Assembly: GCA_026967815.1 (NCBI GenBank)
Contig: JAPUUO010000098.1
Location: forward strand, 1 to 5,359
Length of the DNA stretch: 5,359 nucleotides
Direction of reading: 5' to 3'
From: Candidatus Bathyarchaeota archaeon
Lineage (GTDB): Archaea; Thermoproteota; Bathyarchaeia; Bathyarchaeales; Bathyarchaeaceae
Shown here: positions 1 to 5,359 of the stretch, one piece after another
Position numbering within the stretch: the first letter of the stretch is position 1
Layout of the letters: each line of letters begins with the position of its first letter
Translations under genes and position numbers: made by a program
Notes under the pieces: generated by a model
What the model saw: the letters and a program-made list of their open reading frames with translations, nothing else
Database searches by the model: none
Told to the model about the DNA's origin: nothing

Positions 1-76
1 CCTCCTCATTCAGAAATATCGATATTTTTCCGTGACCTTCCAGCCTTGTTATAGGGTCTATGGTTATCGTTTTCAT
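1..76 (-). CDS. mvhA: [NiFe] hydrogenase large subunit (MvhA family), N-terminal fragment
   Basis: Only the first 25 codons are inside the window; the gene continues beyond base 1. The fragment contains ITIDPITRLEGHGKI, the conserved N-terminal signature of [NiFe] hydrogenase large subunits (R-x-E-G-H, at residues 11-15). The NiFe-binding CxxC motifs lie further along and cannot be checked here. The ATG overlaps the mvhG stop by 4 bases (ATGA) and has a strong ribosome binding site. Position next to mvhG makes this the partner catalytic subunit that oxidises H2. The fragment is too short to separate MvhA from FrhA or other group 3 large subunits without the context. Confidence 0.9.
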   Translation of the reverse strand, partial: MKTITIDPITRLEGHGKISIFLNEE

Positions 77-1056
77 TTTTCAATAATCCTCCTTCTAAGA
101 AGAGAAGCCGGCAGAGAGTACTTGTAAAAGGTTCCTAGAGGATCTTTAATCTGGGCAATCAGCTTTTCCGCGTCATACCCCGGCTCTTTTTCCCCACCAA
201 CTCCGAGGATCGATGAGAGGGCACTTATCATCGCTGCCCCCTGTTCCACCTCGTTTGGGCAAAGTCCTCCGCATCCTGTACACGGCATATTTGCGTTGAT
301 ACACTGTGCTCCGCATCCTCCACGAGTCGCAGGTCCCATGCAAATTATTCCCTGTTCTAGTAGGCATTTTTCTGGGTCAGGGACAACCTCGTAGACCCTA
401 TATATCTTGGAAATTTTCTTGTCCTCTTTTTTCCTCGGGCACTCATCGCAGACTGACTTCTCAGGAGCCAGCACCGAACCTTTTGGAGGCAACTCGTTTT
501 TGGCAATTGCTTCAACTGCTTTAGCTATTAGATCAGATTTTGGAGGGCATCCGGGAAAGTAGTAGTCTACGTCCACAGTCTGATCAAGAGTTTTTACTGT
601 GTCAAAAAATTCTGGCAACTTCAACTCTCCTTCCGGAACCTTGAAAGAAGTCTTGGGGGTCACGGAGTCGAGGTTATTCGTGGAGGGAGACTGAAGGTAT
701 GCCCTTTCAAAAACCTCTTTTCTGTTTGCAACGTTTGCGAGACCTGGAATGCCGCCCTGACAGGCACATGAGCCGAAGGCTACTAGAACCTTAGATTTCT
801 TTCTCAAGAGTTTGGCCATGTGTTCTTGTTCTTCGGTTCTAATTGCGCCGTTGAAGAAGCAGACATCTATGTATTTGTCTGGCATTGCCTCTACATCTTT
901 ATACTTGATGTCCATAGCCACTGGCCAAAAGACAATGTCAGCTATGGCAACAACGTCGAGGATTTTCTCGTCTACGTCGAGAACTGTGATCTCGCAGCCT
1001 CCACAACTGGCCGCCCAGTAGAAAGCAAATTTCAGTTTTTTCTGTTCCTTTGCCAT
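73..1056 (-). CDS. mvhG: F420-non-reducing [NiFe] hydrogenase small subunit (MvhG family)
   Basis: This small subunit of a cytoplasmic group 3 [NiFe] hydrogenase carries electrons from the NiFe site in MvhA to MvhD. It has 327 residues from the ATG at 1056. A TTG at 1074 would add six residues but overlaps hdrB and is less likely. The proximal cluster ligands are recognisable: C18-x-x-C21 (SCGGCE), C97 (FGSCAC) and C170 (PGCPP). The C-terminal third is rich in cysteine (C203, C206, C231, C239, C248, C252, C259, C262, C266, with GPATRGGCGAQC and PCTGCGGLCPN), supplying the further [4Fe-4S] clusters typical of MvhG/FrhG. No Tat signal peptide or membrane anchor is seen, unlike periplasmic uptake hydrogenases. 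Its TGA overlaps the mvhA ATG as ATGA. Separating it from F420-reducing FrhG rests mainly on the neighbours (mvhD and hdr genes, no frhB in view). Confidence 0.93.
   Translation of the reverse strand: MAKEQKKLKFAFYWAASCGGCEITVLDVDEKILDVVAIADIVFWPVAMDIKYKDVEAMPDKYIDVCFFNGAIRTEEQEHMAKLLRKKSKVLVAFGSCACQGGIPGLANVANRKEVFERAYLQSPSTNNLDSVTPKTSFKVPEGELKLPEFFDTVKTLDQTVDVDYYFPGCPPKSDLIAKAVEAIAKNELPPKGSVLAPEKSVCDECPRKKEDKKISKIYRVYEVVPDPEKCLLEQGIICMGPATRGGCGAQCINANMPCTGCGGLCPNEVEQGAAMISALSSILGVGGEKEPGYDAEKLIAQIKDPLGTFYKYSLPASLLRRRIIEK
88..94 (-). promoter_or_regulatory. Ribosome binding site of mvhA
   Basis: AAGGAGG lies 11 bases before the mvhA ATG, within mvhG codons for an Arg-Arg-Arg run near its C-terminus. 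It supports the ATG at 76 as the mvhA start. Confidence 0.75.
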
Positions 1057-1058
1057 AC

Positions 1059-1068
1059 GATCATCTCT
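1059..1068 (-). promoter_or_regulatory. Probable weak ribosome binding site of mvhG
   Basis: AGAGATGATC ends 2 bases before the ATG at 1056 and partly matches the extended AGGAGGTGATC complement of the 16S rRNA 3' end. It overlaps the hdrB stop codon. It is the weakest such site in the cluster, so mvhG may depend on ribosomes terminating on hdrB. Confidence 0.45.
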
Positions 1069-1948
1069 GCGCAATTACTTCAGTCAAGATTTTGGACGCA
1101 TCCACCCTAAGCTGTTTCAAGGCTAGTTCGTCTGGACTGAAGCCCATAGCTAACCCCAATAGCTGTGGATAGTGAAGCACAGGGATGCGGAATTTTTCGT
1201 TGAAGGTTCTTTCTATTCTGGATTGGTTGAGGTCATACATCATGTGGCAGAAGGGACACACAGTGATCAACGCTTGAGCGCCAACAGCCCTAACGTGATC
1301 AAGTTTTTCCCTAGCCAACTGAAGCGGGATTTCACTGTTTATACCGCTTATTGGGTTGCCGCAGCACTCCATTTCATCCATGTAGTCCAAGCATTCCGCG
1401 CCAGTTACCGCAATCAGTTTTTTGAGAGTTGAAGGGTTTTCTGGGTCGTCGAAGCCTACGATCTTCCCAGGACGAACGACGTGGCATCCAGTGTGCTGCG
1501 CCACTCGGAGCTGATTAAGCGGCTTCTGAACAGTCTCCTTTATTTTTTCAAAGCCGACATCTTGCGCGAGCACATGGATAAGGTGTTTAACCGTTATCGT
1601 TCCCTTGAATTCCATGCCGATTTCCTTTAAGTATCCGTTAACCTTCTCTTTGAGTTTTTTATCTTCTTTGAGCTCTTTGTTTACGTGGTTTAGGATACCG
1701 AAACATCCGTTGCACAGGGCCATGATGTTTAAGTTTTGTTGTTCCGCTAGACAGAGGTTTCGCGCCGCCAAGGTAAGCATCAGGTCATGCTTAACCGGAT
1801 CCATTGGGAATCCACAGCAGTTAAACTCGGGCATCTCCACTAGTTCTACGCCAAGTTTGTCAAGAACTTTTCTGGCGGAAATCTCGTAGCTGGAGATTCT
1901 ATATGGGATAACGCATCCCAGAAAGAGTAAATACCTTAACTCTGACAT
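1061..1948 (-). CDS. hdrB: Heterodisulfide reductase subunit B (catalytic, two CCG domains)
   Basis: HdrB is the disulfide-reducing subunit. In the methanogen enzyme it reduces CoM-S-S-CoB at two non-cubane [4Fe-4S] clusters held by paired CCG motifs. From the ATG at 1948 the protein has 295 residues, the normal family length. Both motifs are complete: C12-X31-C44-C45-X33-C79-X2-C82 (NCCGFP, CNGC) and C155-X39-C195-C196-X34-C231-X2-C234 (HTGCH, ECCGNP, CPFC). No cysteine is lost, so catalytic activity is expected. The ATG is one base past the hdrC stop, and the TGA stop is 4 bases before the mvhG ATG. The natural substrate cannot be read from sequence: CoM-S-S-CoB if the host is a methanogen, possibly another disulfide otherwise. 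Confidence 0.95.
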   Translation of the reverse strand: MSELRYLLFLGCVIPYRISSYEISARKVLDKLGVELVEMPEFNCCGFPMDPVKHDLMLTLAARNLCLAEQQNLNIMALCNGCFGILNHVNKELKEDKKLKEKVNGYLKEIGMEFKGTITVKHLIHVLAQDVGFEKIKETVQKPLNQLRVAQHTGCHVVRPGKIVGFDDPENPSTLKKLIAVTGAECLDYMDEMECCGNPISGINSEIPLQLAREKLDHVRAVGAQALITVCPFCHMMYDLNQSRIERTFNEKFRIPVLHYPQLLGLAMGFSPDELALKQLRVDASKILTEVIAQR

Positions 1949-1949
1949 C

Positions 1950-2501
1950 TCAGGTTCTCTCCTTTTCAAGCGTCTTGGAAAAACCTGTGACGTCGAACAG
2001 TTTTGCTACGCTTTCTAGGTTGGCTTTCGGCAAGGGAGGTAATCCTTGATCCTCTCTCTTTTTGAGGCGCAGTCCTGAGATTATGTATGTGTAGCCCGTT
2101 TTCAGGATGTTAGAAGCCAGCTCCTTGTAGACGACAGGCATCGTTCCTCCTTCTACAGTTAGGTTTCGAAGAGCCCGTACAATGCTGGCGATTCCCACAT
2201 CCTGCGGACAATGGTCGATGCACGTAAAGCAGGTGGAACAGAGCCAGATGACATCGTTTGAAAGAAGCTTGTTCTTAAGGCCTAATTGAACCATACGGAT
2301 TAGTTTTCTGGGTCTGTAGAAGTCGCTGAATCGCGCGATGGGACAGTCAGCGGTGCACGTGCCACATTGGAAGCATAACAGGACGTTTTCTGCGCCAGGA
2401 AGCTTGCTTATCTCGTATTTGAATTTTGGGTCTATATCGCTCAGTTTGACCATCATTTCCTTTTCCGTCTCCTTTCCTTTAGTTTCTTTATTTTTTGACA
2501 T
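1950..2501 (-). CDS. hdrC: Heterodisulfide reductase subunit C (two [4Fe-4S] electron-transfer subunit)
   Basis: HdrC passes electrons from the HdrA flavin to the catalytic HdrB. The protein has 183 residues from the ATG at 2501. An in-frame ATG at 2516 would add five residues but is less well supported by ribosome binding signals. The first 20 or so residues are very rich in Lys and Glu and probably form a flexible tail. Two ferredoxin-type motifs follow: C43/C46/C49/C53-Pro (CFQCGTCTADCP) and C88/C91/C94/C98-Pro (CSTCFTCIDHCP). The stretch between them, with FYRPRKLIRMVQLG, is typical of soluble HdrC. No membrane segment is seen, so this is the soluble HdrABC type and not the cytochrome-linked HdrDE type. 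It starts 4 bases after the mvhD stop and ends 1 base before the hdrB ATG. Confidence 0.94.
   Translation of the reverse strand: MSKNKETKGKETEKEMMVKLSDIDPKFKYEISKLPGAENVLLCFQCGTCTADCPIARFSDFYRPRKLIRMVQLGLKNKLLSNDVIWLCSTCFTCIDHCPQDVGIASIVRALRNLTVEGGTMPVVYKELASNILKTGYTYIISGLRLKKREDQGLPPLPKANLESVAKLFDVTGFSKTLEKERT
1959..1964 (-). promoter_or_regulatory. Ribosome binding site that sets the hdrB start
   Basis: AAGGAG, inside the last hdrC codons (Glu-Lys-Glu-Arg), lies 10 bases before the ATG at 1948. A TTG at 1969 in the same frame would extend the protein by seven residues but lies upstream of this motif, so the ATG is preferred. Confidence 0.75.
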
Positions 2502-2505
2502 TGAA

Positions 2506-2928
2506 TTAACCTCCATTCCTTAATGGGCTCGGACCGAGATTCTTTATTTTCTCGGTCATGTCCTTGATGACAGTTGCGAATCGGTCTCCCTCAGAGGCGG
2601 AGACCCACTCCAGTCTCAGACGTTCAGACTCGAGACCGAGCTGTTCTAAAACCTTTTTCAACATGGAAACTCTCCTTTGTAATTTGTAATTTCCCGAGAG
2701 GTAGTGGCAGTCGCCAGGGTGACAGCCGGCGACGAGAACTCCGTCTGCTCCGCCTTTGAAGGCTTCGAGGATGAAAACTGGGTCAACTCTTCCACTGCAC
2801 ATCACTCTCACGATTCTAAGGGTCGAGGGGTACTGAATTCGGCTAACACCAGCGAGGTCAGCACCAGCGTAGGAGCACCAGTTGCAAAGAAAACCCACAA
2901 TTTTTGGCTCGAATTCAGATTTAGTCAT
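2506..2928 (-). CDS. mvhD: F420-non-reducing hydrogenase iron-sulfur subunit D (MvhD family)
   Basis: This is a small [2Fe-2S] protein that, in the characterised methanogen complex, links the hydrogenase module MvhAG to HdrA. It has 140 residues, the usual length for the stand-alone family. The hallmark cysteines are all present: C15-x-x-C18 (FLCNWCSYAGAD), C44 in the VMCSGRVDP segment, and C69/C74 in GCHPGDCHY. No selenocysteine codon replaces any of these, unlike in some Methanocaldococcus relatives. The ATG at 2928 overlaps the hdrA stop by 8 bases and has a strong ribosome binding site. The location directly after hdrA fits its role as the HdrA docking partner; in some archaea the two are fused. 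The C-terminal codons for Asn-Gly-Gly double as the ribosome binding site of hdrC. MvhD also partners formate dehydrogenase in some organisms, but the downstream hydrogenase genes make H2 the likely donor here. Confidence 0.94.
   Translation of the reverse strand: MTKSEFEPKIVGFLCNWCSYAGADLAGVSRIQYPSTLRIVRVMCSGRVDPVFILEAFKGGADGVLVAGCHPGDCHYLSGNYKLQRRVSMLKKVLEQLGLESERLRLEWVSASEGDRFATVIKDMTEKIKNLGPSPLRNGG
2509..2514 (-). promoter_or_regulatory. Ribosome binding site that sets the hdrC start
   Basis: GGAGGT lies 7 bases before the ATG at 2501 and overlaps the last mvhD codons. The alternative ATG at 2516 sits just upstream of this motif and has no comparable site of its own. This favours the shorter HdrC (183 residues). 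Confidence 0.75.
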
Positions 2929-5359
2929 ATTTTGCTTCCTCCTTTAATGCTGCCCTAACTTGGGCAAGAATCTGGTCATCCGTGAAGTGAAGCATGGATA
3001 TGGCTCCTGCAGGGCAAGAGGAGCCGCAAACACCACAACCCTTACATAGAGCTTCAAGAACGTGCGCTCTTAGTTTCCCGTTTACCTCCTTTATTTCGAT
3101 GGCATTGTACTCGCAAATGGACTCACAGATTCTGCATCCACTGCATAAGTCCTCGTTAACGCTTGCTATGGCTCCCTCTACTTCCAATGCCTCCTTGGAA
3201 AGGATCGTGATTGCTCGAGCCGCGGTCGCACACGCTTGTGAAACACTCTCTTCGATGGATTTGGGCCAGTGAGCCAACCCGCAAAGGAATATGCCATCCG
3301 TTGCGAAGTCAACGGGACGGAGCTTCATATGTGCCTCCAAAAAGAACCCATCTTTGCTGAGTGGAACTTTCAACATTTTTGCTATCTGTTCATTGTCTGG
3401 ATTTGGAACGGTTGCGGCACTCAGCGCCAAGAGGTCGGGCTCAACGGGAATCCATGTCTCTATGACGGGTTCCCAAACCAAAACTTTCAGCTTTCCGTTA
3501 TCTTGGGTGACCTTAGGCTTGTTTTCGTCGTCGTAGCGTATGAACAAAACTCCACTGCTTGCCGCCTCACGATAGTAATCCTCTAAGAATCCATAGGTTC
3601 TCATGTCCTTGTAAAGAACGTAGACATCTGTTTCAGGGCTCAACTCCTTAATCTTTGAAGCATTCTTTATGGCTTGAGAACAGCATATTCGCGAGCAGTA
3701 TGAATGTTCCTCGCTTCTGGACCCAACACACTGAATCATCACCACTGTCTCAGCGTAAAACCGTCCATTAACCAGCCTCTCCTCCAATTCACGCTGAGTT
3801 AACACTCTTTCATCTTCTCCATACAGATACTCGGTTGGCTTGTACTCAACGGCTCCCGTTGACACTATTACAATACCGTGGTCAATCTCCTTTTTCTCAC
3901 CGTCGTGGTTCAGTGTAGTTTTGAAGTTTCCGATGTATCCCTCTATGCTGCCAATTTTCGTGTTTAGGTAAACGTGAATCTTCTCGTTTTTAGAGACCTC
4001 TTTAACAATCGAGCTTAGCTGCTCCTGTGGATCTTCGCTTCCTAGCACATAATGGATGTGGCGCAAGTTCCCTCCAAGCTCCTTCTTCTTCTCCACCAAG
4101 TGAACCTCAAAGCCCTGTTTCGCCAGTTCCAATGCTGCAGTCATTCCAGACAAGCCGCCGCCTATGACCAAGCCGACAGGAAAAACGTCGATCACAGGCT
4201 TTTTCAGCGGTCTTAACAGGCGAGCCTTGGCCACGGTCGACCTAACTAAGTCCTTAGCCTTCTCCGTTGCTTTCTCATGCTCGTGCATATGCACCCAGCT
4301 ACACTGGTCTCGAATGTTCGCCATCTCGAAAAGGTAGATGTTGAGTCCGGCTTCTCTAATGGTTTCTCTGAAAAGCGGTTCATGGGTTCTTGGGGTGCAA
4401 GACGCCACAACTACACGGTTAAGATTGTGCTCCTTTATCTTCTCTATAATCCCCTTCTGCGTGTCTTCCGAGCATGTATACAAGTTGTCCTCAGCATAAG
4501 CGACATTTGGTAGGTTTTTAGCGTACTCCACAACCTCTGGAACATTAACCACGCCACCTATGTTTATGCCGCAGTGACAGACAAACACTCCGATATGAGG
4601 TTCCTCACCAGATACGTCTATTTCTGGCGGAAGCTCCTTCGCAACTGTGAGCTTTCCCCTCTCTGGGGCGATCAAGCTGGTTGCCCTCGCCGCAGCCCCG
4701 CTCGCCTGAGCCACGCTCTCTGGAATGTCCTTCGGAGAGGAAAAAGCGCCGCAAACGTATACTCCAAGTCGAGAGGTGTCCAGTGGTGAGAAGGTTTGTG
4801 TGGAGCAGAACTTGTACTTGTTTAGTTCGATACCCAGCGTTTTAGCTAGTTCCTCGGCGTGTTTGGGCGGTGTCATTCCAACTGAGAGCACCACGAGATC
4901 GAATTCCTCTTCCTTTGGCTCCTCTCCTACAACATGTTTCACTATAAGATTCTGTGATCCCGCCACCTTCTCTACGCTGGAAACTCTGGACCTGACGAAC
5001 TTCACACCGTGTTCTTCTTCTGCTCTACTGTAGTAATCGTCAAACTCTTTTCCATAAGCGCGTACATCCATGAAGAAAATGGTGCATTGAAGATCCGGGT
5101 TGTGCTCCTTGGCGATTACTGCCTCCTTGATGGCGTACATGCAGCAGGCGGAGGAGCAATAATTGTTTCCAAGCTTGGCGTCTCGTGAACCAACGCATTG
5201 GATAAAGGCTACTCTTCGCGGGACTTCGCCATCAGAGGGTCTCAAAACCATTCCGCCGTAGGGTCCAGAGGCGCTTAGAACGCGCTCAAACTCGATGCTG
5301 GAAGTCACGTTTGGGTATCGGCCGTAACCATACTCGCTCTTGAGGCTGGGGTCAAACTC
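2921..5359 (-). CDS. hdrA: Heterodisulfide reductase subunit A, tandem two-module form, 5' partial
   Basis: This is the flavin- and iron-sulfur-containing core of the HdrABC-MvhADG complex, where electrons are bifurcated; it is expected to be cytoplasmic. The frame is open to the window edge, giving 812 visible residues. The GTG at 5308 is internal, because the 17 codons before it encode typical HdrA sequence (EYGYGRYPN). Module 1 (residues 1 to about 230) has the cysteine motif C55-X12-C68-X3-C72-C73 and ends at PKDIPESVAQASGAAARA. After a short linker, module 2 starts at about 255. It has an HdrA N-terminal cluster domain (C261, C263, C296, C321, C353), the FAD loop GGGLSG at 400-405, and C544-X10-C555-X3-C559-C560. 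Two C-terminal [4Fe-4S] motifs follow (C739/742/745/749 and C772/775/778/782). Module 2 has no cysteine between 353 and 544, so the inserted ferredoxin domain of ordinary HdrA (about 650 residues) is absent there. The TAA stop overlaps mvhD by 8 bases. Confidence 0.95.
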   Translation of the reverse strand, partial: EFDPSLKSEYGYGRYPNVTSSIEFERVLSASGPYGGMVLRPSDGEVPRRVAFIQCVGSRDAKLGNNYCSSACCMYAIKEAVIAKEHNPDLQCTIFFMDVRAYGKEFDDYYSRAEEEHGVKFVRSRVSSVEKVAGSQNLIVKHVVGEEPKEEEFDLVVLSVGMTPPKHAEELAKTLGIELNKYKFCSTQTFSPLDTSRLGVYVCGAFSSPKDIPESVAQASGAAARATSLIAPERGKLTVAKELPPEIDVSGEEPHIGVFVCHCGINIGGVVNVPEVVEYAKNLPNVAYAEDNLYTCSEDTQKGIIEKIKEHNLNRVVVASCTPRTHEPLFRETIREAGLNIYLFEMANIRDQCSWVHMHEHEKATEKAKDLVRSTVAKARLLRPLKKPVIDVFPVGLVIGGGLSGMTAALELAKQGFEVHLVEKKKELGGNLRHIHYVLGSEDPQEQLSSIVKEVSKNEKIHVYLNTKIGSIEGYIGNFKTTLNHDGEKKEIDHGIVIVSTGAVEYKPTEYLYGEDERVLTQRELEERLVNGRFYAETVVMIQCVGSRSEEHSYCSRICCSQAIKNASKIKELSPETDVYVLYKDMRTYGFLEDYYREAASSGVLFIRYDDENKPKVTQDNGKLKVLVWEPVIETWIPVEPDLLALSAATVPNPDNEQIAKMLKVPLSKDGFFLEAHMKLRPVDFATDGIFLCGLAHWPKSIEESVSQACATAARAITILSKEALEVEGAIASVNEDLCSGCRICESICEYNAIEIKEVNGKLRAHVLEALCKGCGVCGSSCPAGAISMLHFTDDQILAQVRAALKEEAKYD
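2938..2945 (-). promoter_or_regulatory. Ribosome binding site of mvhD
   Basis: AAAGGAGG on the minus strand lies 9 bases before the mvhD ATG at 2928. It sits inside the last codons of hdrA (the Leu-Lys-Glu-Glu stretch). This supports the ATG at 2928 and coupling of mvhD translation to hdrA. Confidence 0.8.

Noticed and set aside
14..27. Perfect 14-base palindrome AAATATCGATATTT
   Set aside because: It lies in mvhA codons for the conserved Lys-Ile-Ser-Ile-Phe stretch and is too short and AT-rich to call an operator or terminator; probably chance.
306..524. Plus-strand open frame of 72 codons
   Set aside because: It lies wholly inside mvhG on the opposite strand, has no recognisable motif, and the minus-strand frame is a clear conserved protein.
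1057..1074. Upstream TTG start for mvhG (and a similar TTG at 1969 for hdrB)
   Set aside because: The ATG codons at 1056 and 1948 fit the ribosome binding positions and the family N-termini better; the extensions overlap the preceding genes and are not conserved-looking.
812..1110. Two overlapping plus-strand open frames opposite the mvhG N-terminus and hdrB end
   Set aside because: They are shadows of mvhG and hdrB; low-complexity composition and no family signature.
1605..1889. Plus-strand open frame of 94 codons, Ser/Leu rich
   Set aside because: Antisense to the conserved first CCG region of hdrB; composition is what reverse reading of Lys/Glu-rich codons gives.
2495..2500. TTGACA on the plus strand, resembling a bacterial -35 box
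   Set aside because: It falls in the hdrC start region on the opposite strand, has no convincing partner box, and no plus-strand gene follows.
3269..3586. Plus-strand open frame of 105 codons
   Set aside because: It lies inside hdrA module 2 on the other strand; no motif and no fitting gene context.
4725..5033. Plus-strand open frame of 102 codons
   Set aside because: It is antisense to hdrA module 1; Ser/Thr-rich shadow without family features.
1..5359. CRISPR array, tRNA or rRNA gene, insertion sequence, riboswitch or intrinsic terminator
   Set aside because: The whole window is occupied by conserved coding sequence with gaps of at most 4 bases; no repeat array, RNA gene signature or hairpin with a U-run was seen between genes.

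Overview
The window is one tightly packed, single-strand gene cluster. Every gene reads right to left on the minus strand, with no intergenic gap longer than 4 bases. In transcription order the genes are hdrA (5' end off the right edge), mvhD, hdrC, hdrB, mvhG and the first 25 codons of mvhA (running off the left edge). Together they encode the parts of an MvhADG-HdrABC type complex. In this family a [NiFe] hydrogenase is coupled to heterodisulfide reductase, and H2 electrons are split by flavin-based electron bifurcation between ferredoxin and a disulfide such as CoM-S-S-CoB.

Layout: 5359-2921 hdrA (tandem, double-module form, N-terminus missing); 2928-2506 mvhD; 2501-1950 hdrC; 1948-1061 hdrB; 1056-73 mvhG; 76-1 mvhA N-terminus. 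Junctions are -8, +4, +1, +4 and -4 bases. Each Shine-Dalgarno sequence lies inside the last codons of the gene before it, which indicates one transcript with translational coupling. No promoter, terminator, RNA gene, mobile element or CRISPR array is visible. The operon's promoter must lie beyond the right edge, and its end beyond the left edge.

How the parts should work together (family knowledge applied to intact motifs): MvhA carries the NiFe site, and MvhG passes electrons through its iron-sulfur clusters to the [2Fe-2S] protein MvhD. MvhD feeds the FAD in HdrA. One electron branch leaves through HdrC to the two CCG-domain clusters of HdrB, the other through HdrA ferredoxin domains to ferredoxin. 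None of the visible cysteine ligand sets is broken.

Organism: a strict anaerobe. Gene content fits an archaeon, either a methanogen or a non-methanogenic relative such as the Bathyarchaeia type. Similar clusters with double HdrA also occur in anaerobic bacteria such as sulfate reducers and Dehalococcoidia-like lineages, so the assignment is tentative. The most unusual element is the double HdrA: two thioredoxin-reductase-like modules in one chain, the second lacking the inserted ferredoxin domain of ordinary HdrA.
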